NCBI RefSeq assembly: GCF_027579695.1
Contig: NC_083578.1
Location: 4,940,460 to 5,004,459 of the forward strand
DNA from: Neoarius graeffei
Lineage: Eukaryota > Chordata > Actinopteri > Siluriformes > Ariidae
Length of the DNA: 64,000 nucleotides
Reading direction: 5' to 3'
Shown here: in pieces, positions 11,581 to 22,262 of the stretch
How positions within the stretch are numbered: position 1 is the first letter of the stretch
How the letters are laid out: each line of letters begins with the position of its first letter
Position numbers and translations under genes: made by a program
Notes under the pieces: model-generated
The model's database searches: none
What the model saw: the letters and a program-made list of their open reading frames with translations, nothing else
What the model was told of the DNA's origin: nothing

Positions 11581-11753
11581 TATCTAGTTATCTGTTCATT
11601 AGAAAAACGAGCCGTGTAGTCCGTCGGTTGAAATTGATCCATTCTGTACACGAGTGCAGCAGTATTCAGCGGTGTTTTTGACCGACAAGATGGGGGTTGT
11701 GTACTTTCCGGTCACGTGACTGCAAGATCTCTATAGTATAGTATAGTATAGTC

Positions 11754-12112
11754 TCATCTCATTATCTCTAGCCGCTTTATCCTTCTACAGGGTCGCAGGC
11801 AAGCTGGAGCCTATCCCAGCTGACTACGGGCGAAAGGCGGGGTACACCCTGGACAAGTCGCCAGGTCATCACAGGGCTGACACATAGACACAGACAACCA
11901 TTCACACCTACGGTCAATTTAGAGTCACCAGTTAACCTAACCTGCATGTCTTTGGACTGTGTGGGAAACCGGAGCACCCGGAGGAAACCCACGCGGACAC
12001 GGGGAGAACATGCAAACTCCGCACAGAAAGGCCCTCGCCAGGCCCGGGGCTCGAACCCGGACCTTCTTGCTGTGAGGCGACAGCGCTAACCACTACACCA
12101 CCGTGCCGCCCC
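11754..12112 (-). mobile_element. tRNA-derived SINE (fish 'gagatgag-tail' family), copy 1
   Basis: On the minus strand it begins ggcggcacggtggtgtagtg with a tRNA-like A box (tagtggttagcg) and B box (gttcgagcc), and ends in the tail ..gataatgagatgagac. It is inserted within a (TATAG)n microsatellite, remnants of which flank it at 11733-11753 and 12113-12162, so a target duplication cannot be told from the microsatellite. Confidence 0.92.
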
Positions 12113-12164
12113 AGTATAGTATAGTATAGTATAGTATAGTATAGTATAGTATAGTATAATAGAG
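12113..12164. repeat. (TATAG)n microsatellite
   Basis: About ten TATAG units, continuing the 4-5 units at 11733-11753 on the other side of the SINE. Confidence 0.9.
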
Positions 12165-12379
12165 CATTACTCTTACAGTAATGCTTTTATGGCTGAGGAC
12201 TACAGTTGACTTGCTAACTTTAGGACTGCAGTTGTCATGAACAGTTTAGCACTCAAGTTTCCATCAATGAAGAGTTTATAACATCAACGAAACTGACTTC
12301 ATGTTAAAACTGTTAATGTTATAGTCATGTTGCCTGTTGTTGCCCAAATGAGGATGGGTTCCCTTTTGAGTCTGGTTAA
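12165..12379 (+). repeat. Family R repeat, left half of an interrupted copy
   Basis: It matches 33960-34165 and stops at ..ttttgagtctggtt. The 3' continuation of the same repeat (gtttttccttgccac.. to the tail) resumes at 20378, so the ~8 kb between them lies inside one repeat copy. About 35 bp of repeat is missing at the junction. Confidence 0.8.
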
Positions 12380-12599
12380 CCAGACTAGTAACACAGAACG
12401 TTAATGTACCGTTAGCCTATGGTTCTCTAAAGGTTTGTTAGAACGTAACCAACAACTAACATTTAGAGAACGTTTCCTCATGGTTATGCAGAAACCTAAC
12501 GAAGCCAAACGTCCCCGAAACGCTGAGGTAACTAACCAACTGAAACGTTATCATTTGGTTACACTATAACCTCCACACAACGTTATGTTTGGTTGTTTT

Positions 12600-13586
12600 T
12601 TTGTTGTTCTGAGAACTATACTATACAGCTGCTTTCCTGACGCTGGCTGAATTATCTTTTAATCTTTTATTTCAACCTCTTTTGTACTTGTAGCCTATTT
12701 TTTTTTTGCCATAGTAAACTGTCACATAACTTTCCTTTTGTCATGCATTGTTATGTCATGCCATTTTGGTTTTGTCTTGGAATCCAACCCTCACACATTG
12801 AAAACATACACCATATGGTCAACAGAAATGTGTGCATACTGTAATTGGTAGGCCAGATAAATAGGCTAGTCTATGTTGAGTTGTGAGATATGTTGCAAGG
12901 AAATTTTCACAAAAATAGGCGACAAACCCATGTACATTCCTGAGTAATGTGTTTTGACTGCCTAAAGCAGTGGTTGCCAACCTTTTTTGGCCTGGGACCC
13001 CATTTTTACATCACCAATTTCTCATGACCCCATACACATTTTTTAGATTTTATAGAGATTGCACAGTGTCACATATTCTATATTTTGATCAGCAGCCTAT
13101 AGCCTTCAGTTATGTGGATGTTTTCTTTTCAAAGCTGATATATAGCATTTTATTTGTAATATATAACATAATTAGTTGAACATTTTTATTTTCAGTATTT
13201 TTCTTCTATTTGTTATTTCAGGCGACTCCAATTCAATTCCAGGAGACCCCATTACGAACGAAGGAAAGGAAGCATTTTGAGTGTTAAATGTAAAAGATAT
13301 TTTACTGGGCAAGAAGGGAATGGTGAAAGCAAAATGGACAGATTAAATGTTTTTTCTAGTTAGTGCAATGTGGGTAGAGTGTGGCTGGTTTGCAGAAATA
13401 AACTTATAGGCTAAATTTGTTTGGATTGTAAGTGGTGATGTTTTTTGTGGAATTCAAGTGATCTGTAATGAGCAGGCTGCAGCCAAGAGGCTATTATCAT
13501 ATGAAGAGGGTGAACATGGTTTGGCAATGGGTCGTTGTGACTTGGTGCACAGTCTTTTGTGTGGTGCAAATTGGCTCCTGATAATA
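12600..13586. other. Non-coding part of unit 1, with one end of a hAT-like MITE
   Basis: At 12968 a hAT-like terminus begins (cagtggttgccaacctttt.. gggacccc); the matching other end is not found, so the copy is truncated. No gene is seen in the rest. Confidence 0.45.
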
Positions 13587-13595
13587 TGGCAGAGC

Positions 13596-14129
13596 TAGTC
13601 TGGTTAACACCAGACCATATCACAAGTGAAATATGGTCTGGAATCCGCCTATTGAATTTCTCGTAGGGGAGGTGTGGTTTACGATTGTCAACGGCCGTTT
13701 ATTGGACGTTGCGAATGTCTATCATTTGGCGTATACGTAGCCCATGGCCAGTCATGGCAGTTGTACCCAGTGACGTAGTTAGAGCAACGAAGAAAACGAA
13801 GAGGCGAAGAAGAGAAGGAAAGAGAAAGAGAAGGCAAAACAAAAATAGGAAAACAATGGCACCGAACGATTACTGCCGTTTGTGCAAGACAAAGAGAAGC
13901 TGATCGAAAGTTTGGTTCGTATCGCTCGCTGCCATGTTAAATGTGATCCGTAAACAGTCCCAAATAAACTACAAGCTTCCGTTTGTCGAGTATTACGCGT
14001 CACCGTCTTTCCACCCCTCCCCACTCTCTGATTGGCTCCCTAACTCAGGCGAGCCTTTAGACCATAGTTTCCATGCTGTCTTTTCAGATCAGAACGATTG
14101 TGCAAAGCAGCATGGGATTTCCCAGGCTA
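13596..14129. mobile_element. Non-autonomous DNA transposon with a 9-bp target duplication
   Basis: The flanks tggcagagc at 13587-13595 and 14130-14138 are identical. Inverted ends are short (tagtctgg / ccaggcta), and the left end continues into a small palindrome (tctggttaacaccaga). Inside is a short ATG frame (MAPNDYCRLCK, near 13856) that looks like the first exon of a zinc-finger-type protein and ends quickly. An 8- or 9-bp duplication fits hAT or Mutator-like elements; I cannot decide which. Confidence 0.7.
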
Positions 14130-14138
14130 TGGCAGAGC

Positions 14139-15702
14139 AGCAACAAAAGTTTGACCCTTAAGTTGTGGTCACACATTTCGCCCTCAAAACATGCTGCATT
14201 ACAATAATGCCTACATTTTCTCATGCACATACTTCTGGTACATTATCCCTTTAACTACATTTCCACTTTCATACAGCTAAAAGTGATGCTTCTCATATGC
14301 CCCAACTCACTCACACCCAGCTCCACTGATCAACATATGCCCAAATGAACCACACAGTACACCCCCTAACCCTTTGTCGTTGCCGACATTCTTAACTTCA
14401 GTCAACACATTGCCTTTACCTTTCACAAGACCCACACTATGCACAACCAAATCCACCCTGTACCACTAACAAAATCTGCTACAATACAAAAATCCACTTC
14501 TCTTCTCCTCTTATTTTCTAAAAATAAAAGTCCAGCTAGGTAGCTTCGATGCATCATCATCCTGCACATTACCCAGAATTCTCTGTGCTTTCAAACAGCT
14601 CTAAGGCAAATAACAAAATGGCGGACTTGATGCATGCTACGATAGCCCTTTTATTTAGCTATTTGAAAATTTCACCGAGTCTCCTTGTTGGATTTAGAAC
14701 TACCAGCACCAGTGTACGTTATCTGGATTTACAGTACGTGCGATCAGGTAATGTGTTATTTTATTCTGGTTGTTTGAGTTCTATGATGCAATGTATGTTT
14801 CACTATTCACCTAGCAGTTAGCTGCTATGCGTGCAACCATCTCCATCTCCGGTCACCGGCTACATTATACGAAGTGAATCGTTGTTGGTATCTCTAAAAC
14901 ACGTCTTTTCCAGTCTCCCATCTGACAAAGAACTCGTACATAATTCTTTCACCTTTGTTGTGATTTAGCACGCTCTTGATATAATGCTATGTAGCATACC
15001 TTAGCATGGCTAACACCATAGCGCCGAGGTTACAGAAGCATGATTACCCCATATCAATATACATGTCGTGTAGGTGACGGTGTTCTCTGTTAAAATGTCT
15101 GTGTATTTGTGCCTCAGAACGGCGGCATAACAGCAGTACGGATTTCCCCATGTATTATTTGACGAAATATGTTGGTGGATAAAACCTCAAGTGAGGGCCT
15201 ACTTTTGTAGGCTGCAAAGATCAGCAACACGTTTACTGCAGTACTCTGTTAACCTAGCTCACTCAAACCACATTGCTTAGAGTTTAGAATATAGCACGAG
15301 ATACTGTAAGCATTGTAGTTCAGAGGTTGCACAGAAAACAGAAAACGTAACGTAACTTTTACTGTCTGTCGAAAAACAACACTTTGTTGGTGTGAAGGGT
15401 TGTCATAAAAGTTAATAATCATCATGTATTAAATCCAATGCAGAAGGGAATCTGAACTATAAAATAAGTTATCTCTCCGTTGACTTCCATACATTATTTT
15501 TAGCATGGCATGGTCTGCTACTGGACGACACACAATGTGCGATCGCATGTTGTGAAGTGCTGAGCACCAAATACAACTTGGGCCAAACATCCTGTTAAGA
15601 AAACCTGGTACGAAACAGGTGAGCTATCGCTGCTATGCACTACATAGAATATACTGAATTGTTCTCTCTATGGCAGCAATGTTTTTTTTTTGTGCTACTG
15701 AC
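14139..15702. other. No gene recognised within unit 1
   Basis: Mixed AT-rich sequence. At 14549-14821 an open frame has no recognisable domain. It includes an aatggcggac.. ATG context near 14620 that could be a decayed first exon of the DUF4806 gene downstream (speculative). Confidence 0.35.
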
Positions 15703-15705
15703 TAA

Positions 15706-16408
15706 TGCCGCTTTTCCACTACAAACGTGGCTGAGTCGGGCTGAGCCGTGCCGTGCTGAGTTGGGCTGAGTCGAGCTGAGCGGGGCTGTTGGAGTTGCAT
15801 TTCGACTACAACCGCACTGAACCATGCTGGCTGGAAGTGGGTGGACACATTGGGTGGAGTTAGCGAAAGTGGGTGGACGTCACATGATGTCGTTAAGCAG
15901 CGCAAACAGTGACATCAGTGATCTTTTAAGCGGTAGTCTCACGACCCAGATAGTAAACAATAAACATGGAGGACATGGAGTCGTTAGTGTTGCTGGTCTT
16001 GGTTCTGTGGCTTGTTGTCACCGACAACACCAACAGATACTGGCAAGAGCGTATAGATGAGGCGAGGCGCATAAGGCTTCAGAAATTCTCGTAATTCGTA
16101 ATTATTCTTCTTCCGGGTTTACGGTGTTTACAGATCCCAGCGTGCTCGCGGGGCATGTGTGGGCATGTGAGGACACTCCTCCTCACCAGTCAATGCACAG
16201 GGGAGTGTCTGCTCACGCCCCCAGCCTCACTCAGCTCGGTTTGGCTCGCTTCAGCCCCACTCCAAAACCGTGCAAGTTTTGGGTGCTAAGCAGGGCTGAA
16301 ACGAGCTGAGTCGTGCTGTTCTGAAGTAGTCGAAACGCGAGCCGTGTCGGGCTGAAGTGAGCTGAAGCGAGCTGAAGTGAGCTGAAAAAGGGTAGTGGAA
16401 AAGGGCCA
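15706..16408 (+). mobile_element. Non-autonomous PIF/Harbinger element
   Basis: TAA occurs on both sides (15703-15705, 16409-16411), the 3-bp target duplication typical of Harbinger. Inverted ends are tgccgcttttccactac / gtagtggaaaagggcca. Subterminal sequence is rich in repeated gctgag/agctga words (15730-15790, 16300-16390). Inside, an ATG near 15966 opens a ~40-residue hydrophobic, Trp-containing start (VLWLVVTDNTNRYWQERID) like the N terminus of a Harbinger nuclease, then stops, so it is a deletion derivative. Confidence 0.85.
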
Positions 16409-17090
16409 TAAATGTCATTTTCCATAGATTCATATGCCAAAGCTGAACAGAAGTGTTTGCAGTTGATGGAGTCCTCAAGTGTTGAGACAGAGGATGATGT
16501 GAACACTTTTGCAATAAGGCAGCGTAAGCGCCCAAGGAGGTTTGTCTCCAAATCCTCTGATGATGGTAAGCTCTCTTCACTAATGACAACATTAGTTACT
16601 CAGTTCAGTGTTCATTTTCAAGTCATTTACAAGAAATTTACATTGCACATTGTATGGTCTTTCCTTCCAGATGATTCTGCTCCAGTGGTAGCAGCAACCA
16701 AGAAGCAACCCAAGACTCTGACTGTGCCTGGAAGCCCTGTGTGTAAGTTAACAGTTCCCAAGTCATCATTCATAGCTTGGAGCTAACATTCATGATGAAT
16801 AACTGGTGCATATTACGTAACTGATCTGATGTTTGTGTGCTCTTTTCAGGTCGGCAGGACCCAATGCCCCTACCACCACAATGTAAGTGTAAGTGTTTTT
16901 CAATTTATTTGTAAATGTCTAATGTATTATCATAGGTTCTTCTTTTGCGAATACCATAAGACACCCCCCACACACACACACACAATAAATGGCTTAACAT
17001 CCATATGCACCATCTTTTCAGGGTCAACACCAGCCGGGACTGGAGCCAGTCCTCACCACCCTAGCCCAAGTCCTGTTGACCCTGTTCAAG

Positions 17091-17428
17091 GTACAGTTGC
17101 TTTCAAGTTCCCATTTACAGATATTGGAATACAAAATCATGAACAGGAAAACTAACATTTTCTTTTTGAAAACTTCAGCCAGCAGCCGGGTGCTACACCC
17201 AATTCAGTCAGCCAGGCACCTCCAAGAACCACTGGAAACCTCTTTTGACTCTGTTCAAGGTACAGCTGCTTTCAAGTTCCCATTTACAGATGTTGGAATA
17301 CAAAATCATGAACAGGAAAACTAATATTTTCTTTTTGAAAACTTCAGTCAGCAGCTGGGCACTTCATGACGGATAGGGTGTCTCGGCTATCGCAGCCATG
17401 TTTGAGAGAAGTAAGTACTTTTATACAC
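17091..17428 (+). repeat. Tandem duplication of an exon-intron unit
   Basis: The sequence starting gtacagttgctttcaagttc at 17091 recurs as gtacagctgctttcaagttc at 17260 (period 169 bp), through aactaacatttt/aactaatatttt and the next acceptor (cttcagccagcagcc / cttcagtcagcagct). The unit covers a donor, a short intron and the next exon, so the gene gained an exon by tandem duplication. Confidence 0.9.
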
Positions 17429-17745
17429 ACTTAACTAGTTCTCTCACTCAGGAAAGTACATTATAAATTACAACTTCCATCACATTTGTCCCCATAGTCA
17501 CAGAGGCCCACATGAGTCGCTTGATGCGGAGGATCGAGGCTAGGTTTGATAAGATCGAGTCATTGGTGGAGACCAACGCCCCGACACACACGCCTCAGCT
17601 CCAGCAAGAAGATGTGATGTTGGCTAAACCATGCAGCACGGTGATGGAGCTGCTGGAGTTGGATAGGAGTCTGGAACAACCAGACAAGAGGAACAAGATG
17701 GTAATTCGCCCTGTCTATACCGGTATATATGTGTGTGTGTATATA

Positions 17746-19381
17746 TCAGGTGGGCAGAAAAAAGTGATACCCCTGTTTAATCAAGAATAACTCAAAAACT
17801 AGGCTATGCATACAAACTAAATTTGGTACATGTCATGAGCAGCTAGTTTTAGTCAAGTGGTGACATTTTCAGCCAAAAATATTCATTAACACAGGAATAA
17901 TGAAGAAAAAAATACAAAATTCAGGTAAAAAAAATGCAATGCCAGACGTTGACTTATTATTTACTTACCACGGCTTTAATCGAGAAGATGGTCGATATGG
18001 CCTCCATCCTCGGAATCAACCAATCGAAGTCTCTTTTTCCAGGAAGATATGGACTTTCGAATTTCAGCAACTGATATTTCATCCCACTTTTCTATTATCT
18101 TGTCCTTCAGTTCCTGTTCTGTGAACTTTTCCGTCCTTCCGGCATAAACTTTTTCGGATAACGAATCCCAAACACTGTAGTCCATTGGATTCAAGTCAGG
18201 TGACTGTGGGGGCCACTCATCCTTTTTTATGAACATTGGAGTGTTCTCTTCTAGGTATTCCTGGGTAACGCGGCTTGTATGCGAGGTGGCCCCATCCTGC
18301 TGAAAAATGTACGTGTCGTCTGGATAGAGTTGTCTGCAATCCGGCAGAAGTCCGTTTTCCAACAGCTGCATGTAAGATTGAGAGTTCACCTTCACTTTGT
18401 TCGTATTGATAAAGTGGATGTTAGTTCTTCCATTCCAAGACACACCAGCCGACACCATGACTTTCTTGGTAAACCTTGAAGTTTCATGGTAGAGTCTGGG
18501 AGGAATGTCATTCTTCTTTCTTCCATAAACCCTATCGTTCTGTCTATTGCATGCAACTTCGTACGTAAAATCCTTTTCATCCTTAAACACCATCCGTCTT
18601 ACATCCTTGGCTGAATACCTGTCGTTTAAATTCCGGCTGCGAGTCTTTCGCTTCTGTTTCATGTTAGTATCACGTCTTGAAACCCTGATTCTCTTGAATG
18701 GTTTCAAATTAAGTTCCTTGGTAATGGTTCTAACAGAAGTACGACTGATGTTCAAATCATGCGCAATTTGTCTTTGGGATTTATGTGACCCTGGCTGGTC
18801 CTCCTGGGATGCGATGAGCTCCTCAACTCGGGCCTTGTTATCATCAGTTGTAGCTGTTCGAGGTTGTCCACTGCCTGGCTTCCTATCTGTGGAACCAGTT
18901 TCTTTAATTCTTTTAATCCACCTGTTAAGAGTAGCAATGCTCGACTGTTTCCTAGGGAACTCCTTTATTAGCCGCTTAGCACCCCAGCCTTTCTCTTCCA
19001 CACAGGCCTTAACAACAGCTTTATCTTCTTCACTCAAAACCATGACTTCTCTCAAGGGCTTTACAAAATCAAATGCTCCAAAACCAGGCTGTTCAGAATG
19101 TTTAGGTTATAGGGACTGCCACGCGCAGACGTTACGTCATCAGGCAGCAGACGCACTGGTAGATGCACTGGATGACACAATAAGAACGTCTGGCATTGCA
19201 TTTTTTTACCTGAATTTTGTATTTCCTCATTATTCCTGCGTTAATGAATATTTTTGGCTGAAAATGTCACCACTTGACTAAAACTAGCTGCTCATGACAT
19301 GTACCAAATTTAGTTTGTATGCATAGCCTAGTTTTTGAGTTATTCTTGATTAAACAGGGGTATCACTTTTTTCTGCCCACC

Positions 19382-19384
<3 letters not shown>
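17746..19384 (-). mobile_element. maT-type (DD37D) mariner, apparently complete
   Basis: Terminal inverted repeats are about 200 bp (17746-17951 and 19187-19384) and almost identical, differing by one substitution and small A-run length changes in what I can compare. The ends read tcaggtgggcagaaaaaagt / acttttttctgcccacccga. It is inserted at a TA inside a (TA)n microsatellite; exact TA flanks are therefore ambiguous by a few bases. It contains one uninterrupted transposase frame on the minus strand. Near-identical TIRs and the intact frame indicate a young insertion. It sits in an intron of the DUF4806 gene, in reverse orientation. Confidence 0.95.
17976..19055 (-). CDS. maT-type mariner transposase, open 359-codon frame
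   Basis: The DDE/D transposase acts on its own ~200-bp TIRs by cut-and-paste at TA sites. Residues ~8-50 form a first helix-turn-helix (EEDKAVVKACVEEKGWGAKRLI) and ~90-120 a second (HDLNISRTSVRTITKEL). The basic linker RVSRRDTNMKQKRKTR lies at ~124-139. The catalytic core has Asp159 (FKDEK), Asp254 (FQQDGATSH) and Asp292 (SPDLNPMDY). There are 37 residues between the last two, i.e. DD37D, the maT signature. Length 359 fits the family (~340-360). No stop or frameshift is seen from the ATG at 19055 to the stop at 17976. Whether it is expressed is unknown; no host promoter is visible. The large plus-strand frame opposite is only its shadow. Confidence 0.92.
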   Translation of the reverse strand: MREVMVLSEEDKAVVKACVEEKGWGAKRLIKEFPRKQSSIATLNRWIKRIKETGSTDRKPGSGQPRTATTDDNKARVEELIASQEDQPGSHKSQRQIAHDLNISRTSVRTITKELNLKPFKRIRVSRRDTNMKQKRKTRSRNLNDRYSAKDVRRMVFKDEKDFTYEVACNRQNDRVYGRKKNDIPPRLYHETSRFTKKVMVSAGVSWNGRTNIHFINTNKVKVNSQSYMQLLENGLLPDCRQLYPDDTYIFQQDGATSHTSRVTQEYLEENTPMFIKKDEWPPQSPDLNPMDYSVWDSLSEKVYAGRTEKFTEQELKDKIIEKWDEISVAEIRKSISSWKKRLRLVDSEDGGHIDHLLD

Positions 19385-19435
<51 letters not shown>

Positions 19436-19444
19436 GTATATATA

Positions 19445-19519
<75 letters not shown>

Positions 19520-19520
19520 A
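19385..19520. repeat. (TA)n / (TG)n compound microsatellite
   Basis: About 22 TA units are followed by alternating TATG and TG runs. It is the target site of the maT mariner on its left. Confidence 0.95.
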
Positions 19521-19674
19521 TTGTATAAGCTCGCTACAGTAATTTTCATTGTATAATTATTATTTTTATTTTTATTTTTTTACAGCAACATTTTCTTGAA
19601 ACTGTTGGAGGGGCAGGTTTAGGGGCAGCCATTCGCCGTATGCTACGCCGAGTGGCAAATAATGAGGTACTCAC

Positions 19675-19965
19675 CGTTTCAGAAACTTTTCTATTTTATT
19701 CTGTTTTGTATATATATATGATTGTTTTATTGAATGCACCGTTACACTTTCAGAAACTTTTCTATTTTATTCTGTTATTGAATGCACAGTTACACTTTAA
19801 AAAACTGTTATTTCTATTTTATTCTGTTTTGAATGTATATGATTGTTTTATTGAATGCACCGTTTCAGAAACTTTTCTATTTTATTCTGTTTTGTGTATA
19901 TATATGATTGTTTTATTGAATGCACCGTTACACTTTAAGAAACTTTTCTATTTTATTTTTTTATT
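19675..19965 (+). repeat. AT-rich intronic minisatellite
   Basis: Four to five degenerate units share agaaacttttctattttatt, ctgttttg, tatatgattg and ttttattgaatgcaccgtt, with unit lengths of ~60-90 bp and internal deletions. It directly follows the last recognisable DUF4806 exon. Confidence 0.85.
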
Positions 19966-20377
19966 TTCAAACATTTTTTTATTCAAATTTGTTATTGATA
20001 TTTTATCTCATTAAACTTTCAAGACCTGCCAAATTTGCCTGTTCATTCATCACTGACAGTTTTCTAATGTAGAGCAGTTATGTGTTGATGTTGCTAATTA
20101 GTTGCAAGCAAAATCTAACCAAAACATAACATTCTACAAAGTCAGGGGGACGTGAGGCTAACATTCAGGGAACCAAACATGCAACCAGCAAGGTTAGGGG
20201 AAGGGCAGGGGAAGGTTGTTGTTGTAACCAACAGGAAACGTTTGGGCAACGTCAGAAGAACTTTCCATGGCAACCACGTGGCAACAAGTGGCAACCAAAC
20301 CTAACATATATGCAACGTATAGGCAACCAAAGGCGTACGTGCCCAGAACATTCTGGGAATGTAAAATTGTTACTGAC

Positions 20378-20530
20378 TCAGTTTTTCCTTGCCACCGTCG
20401 CCACAGGCTTGCTCATTGGGGATAGATTAGGGATAAAATTAGCTCATGTTTTAAGTCGTTCAAATTCTGTAAAGCTGCTTTGCGACAATGTTTATTGTTA
20501 AAAGCGCTATACAAATAAACTTGACTTGAC
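20378..20530 (+). repeat. Family R repeat, right half of the interrupted copy
   Basis: It continues the repeat from 12379: gtttttccttgccaccgtcg through the tail ..ataaacttgacttgact. Confidence 0.85.
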
Positions 20531-20639
20531 TATAGTAACTATAACGGTAGAAAAATAAAATAAAAGAGGCTGGCTATGATAAGAAAATTCTACAACCCCG
20601 AAACAGATAGGAGCTCCGCTTTTAGGCAGTGCCTAAATC

Positions 20640-22025
20640 TATATATTACTTTAGAAGAGCATGGTGTGTTAATGGAACAGTTCATAGTGTTATAGCTGAC
20701 AATTTGGGAGCCCACGGATTGGCTGGTTTTGTTGAGAGCTTTTCGGCACATTATATTTGTCGATTTTTGTACTGCTGAGAAAGTAGGTATTCAAACAAAG
20801 GATGTTCAGTCAGGTGCATTTTTGCTTCGAACCAAAGAAATACATGAAGCACATGTAAGGTCTGCACAGAAAACTGAAACAAATTGCTTTGGAGTAAAGA
20901 CAGCGTGTGTTTTAACTCAACATCTTAAACATTTTCTTGTTAACACAGGCTATCCTCCAGATATAGCGCACAATTTATTTGAGAGTATTGTCTCATTTGA
21001 ACTGGCACTGTGTTAGAGTTTTCTGATCTCTAAGAAGTATTTTAGTCTTGAATGTCTTAACACACTAATTCTCAAATTCCCCTATAAGTGGAGTGACAAA
21101 AACATAGATCTCCCATCATACCAAACAGCTATTCAAGTAAGAAGACAATAAGTGGCAATGCCCACGAGAACTGGAACTTAATACGATTGCTTCCATTTCT
21201 GGGAGGGGACTTGGTACCAGAGGGTGAACTTGCTTGGCAAGTGATATTGGACCTGAAGGAAATTATCAAACTAGTTGTGGCACCTGTTCACACTGAGGAG
21301 ACAATTGCCTATCTTGATATCACAGTGTCTGAGCACAGACAGCGACTACTTGAGCTTGACGCAGAGGGAAAGATTTTACCTAAACACCACTATCTTGAGC
21401 ATTACCCACACTTGATTAGGTGCTATGGGCCTCTTGTAGGTTTATGGACAATTAGATTCGAAGCTAAACATAGCTTTTTTTAAATAAGTTGCCTGGCACA
21501 CAAATAATTTCAGGAACTTTGCACTCTCATTGGCAGCCAAACACCAGCAAATGATCAGTTATCACATCCATCCATCCCGTCTCAATACATCAAATTTGGA
21601 AGTTACAAATGTATCCACAGTTCAGGTTGATGTTCTAAATAAAGAGGTTGTGTTGGCTTTAAGGCAGAAGTATCCAGATATCAGTCAAGTTCATCTTGCA
21701 AAAAATGTCACAACAAAGGGAAATAATTACAGAAATGGAATGCTTGTTGCATGTGGTTCAACTGCCGGAATGCCTGAATTTGCTGAGATTCTACAAATGT
21801 GCATAATGGGAGATGAGTTTCATTATTCGTCTACTTTGTGCTTGGTATCGAGATCACTTCAGAGCCTTTGAGTTGAGTGCATCACCAGGTAAAGAGGTCG
21901 CCCTGGTTCAGCTTGAGGAGCTGACTGATTGCTATCCACTTGTGGCCTACACAGTTGGATCAAAACATATGGTAACCCTGAAGAGACACATCGTCATCAA
22001 AGGTTTGATTTTAGATAAGTTATAG
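20640..22025 (+). pseudogene. Transposase relic, CACTA/EnSpm-like (tentative)
   Basis: It is readable in three frames with at least three frameshifts. 20690-21016 has DNLGAHGLAGFVESF followed by a CRFC-like cysteine pair and YPPDIAHNLFESIVSFELAL. 21187-21483 has LKPKHHYLEHYPHL-like wording (KILPKHHYLEHYPHL) and GPLVGLWTIRFEAKHSFF. 21530-21871 and 21813-22025 are the C-terminal part (LVAYTVGSKHMVTLKRHIVIKG). The 'PPD..H.LFE..V..EL' block followed by 'KHHYL.HYP' and 'W..RFE.KH..F' is characteristic of multi-copy fish transposase-like proteins; assignment to CACTA is from memory. The relic sits ~500 bp upstream of the SAMD3-like exons on the same strand. No ends of its element are seen. Confidence 0.55.
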
Positions 22026-22221
22026 TGCCTTGTACAAGTATTGAGTAGCTTTAACATTTCTTTGAATATCTTGTGACAGCTGTTTAAATGTGTACATGCT
22101 AGGCACTGTGCATGAATATATGATCTCTTGATTTGAATTTTAAATGTGTAATATTGACAGGGTTCCCACAGGTCCTTGAAAGTTATTTTTAATAACAGAT
22201 ATAGACCTGGGTCATTGAAAG

Positions 22222-22262
<41 letters not shown>

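Larger units (their letters stand above)
9091..11732. mobile_element. TIR DNA transposon, ISL2EU-like (tentative), copy 1
   Basis: The ends are inverted copies: left ..cttgcatgtgacatcac..gccatcttgtcggtcaaa, right ..ttgaccgacaagatgg..gtcacgtgactgcaagatctct. AT dinucleotides flank both ends (9089-9090, 11733-11734), consistent with a 2-bp AT duplication. A second copy is at 54903-59776, and the homologous parts align along the whole length. Inside are a 5' exon-like segment (9320-9570), a captured LINE-like fragment (9540-9660), a minus-strand relic of a YqaJ-associated protein (9703-9945) and a Tc1 insertion (9977-11580). An accessory YqaJ-type protein plus AT duplications are recalled features of ISL2EU elements; the superfamily assignment is inference. 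Confidence 0.6.
16426..19666 (+). pseudogene. DUF4806-domain gene, truncated (unit 1)
   Basis: Successive short exons with GT-AG borders are readable on the plus strand. About 16426-16565 is basic (RQRKRPRRFVSKSSDD, then gtaagc). 16671-16742 is Pro/Lys-rich. 17022-17090 and 17177-17259 are Pro/Ser-rich, followed by 17347-17420. 17499-17699 has MRRIEARFDKIESLVE, likely coiled coil, then ELLELDRSLEQPDKRNKM. 19585-19666 has FLETVGGAGLGAAIRRMLRRV. The last two resemble the DUF4806 core (a helical region with a conserved 'L..GG..L...V.R.L....' block). The rest of the domain and a stop exon are missing after 19666, and a maT mariner sits in the last intron. The molecular function of DUF4806 is unknown; its proteins are multi-copy in fish. 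A second copy is at 44402-53449. Confidence 0.6.
12380..20377 (+). mobile_element. ~8 kb candidate transposon carrying a DUF4806 gene (unit 1)
   Basis: The segment splits a family R repeat. Both ends carry clustered AACGT-type words: 12390-12590 (aacgttaat, gaacgtaacc, gaacgtttcc, aaacgtcccc, gaaacgttat, acaacgttat) and 20220-20350 (gaaacgtttggg, caacgtcag, gcaacgtat). Such subterminal arrays are known transposase-binding sites in CACTA-like elements. Short inverted ends agtaaca/tgttact, flanked by gact on each side (12398-12408, 20362-20375), are possible termini but weak. The interior holds a broken DUF4806 gene (16426-19666), a MITE, a Harbinger element and a maT mariner. No catalytic transposase lies inside, so it would be non-autonomous. 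Comparison with 36433-53980 supports a family of DUF4806-carrying elements (inference). Confidence 0.45.

Noticed and set aside
18547..19281. Long plus-strand open frame (244 codons)
   Set aside because: It lies antisense to the intact maT transposase and has no domain of its own; it is a shadow of the real minus-strand gene.
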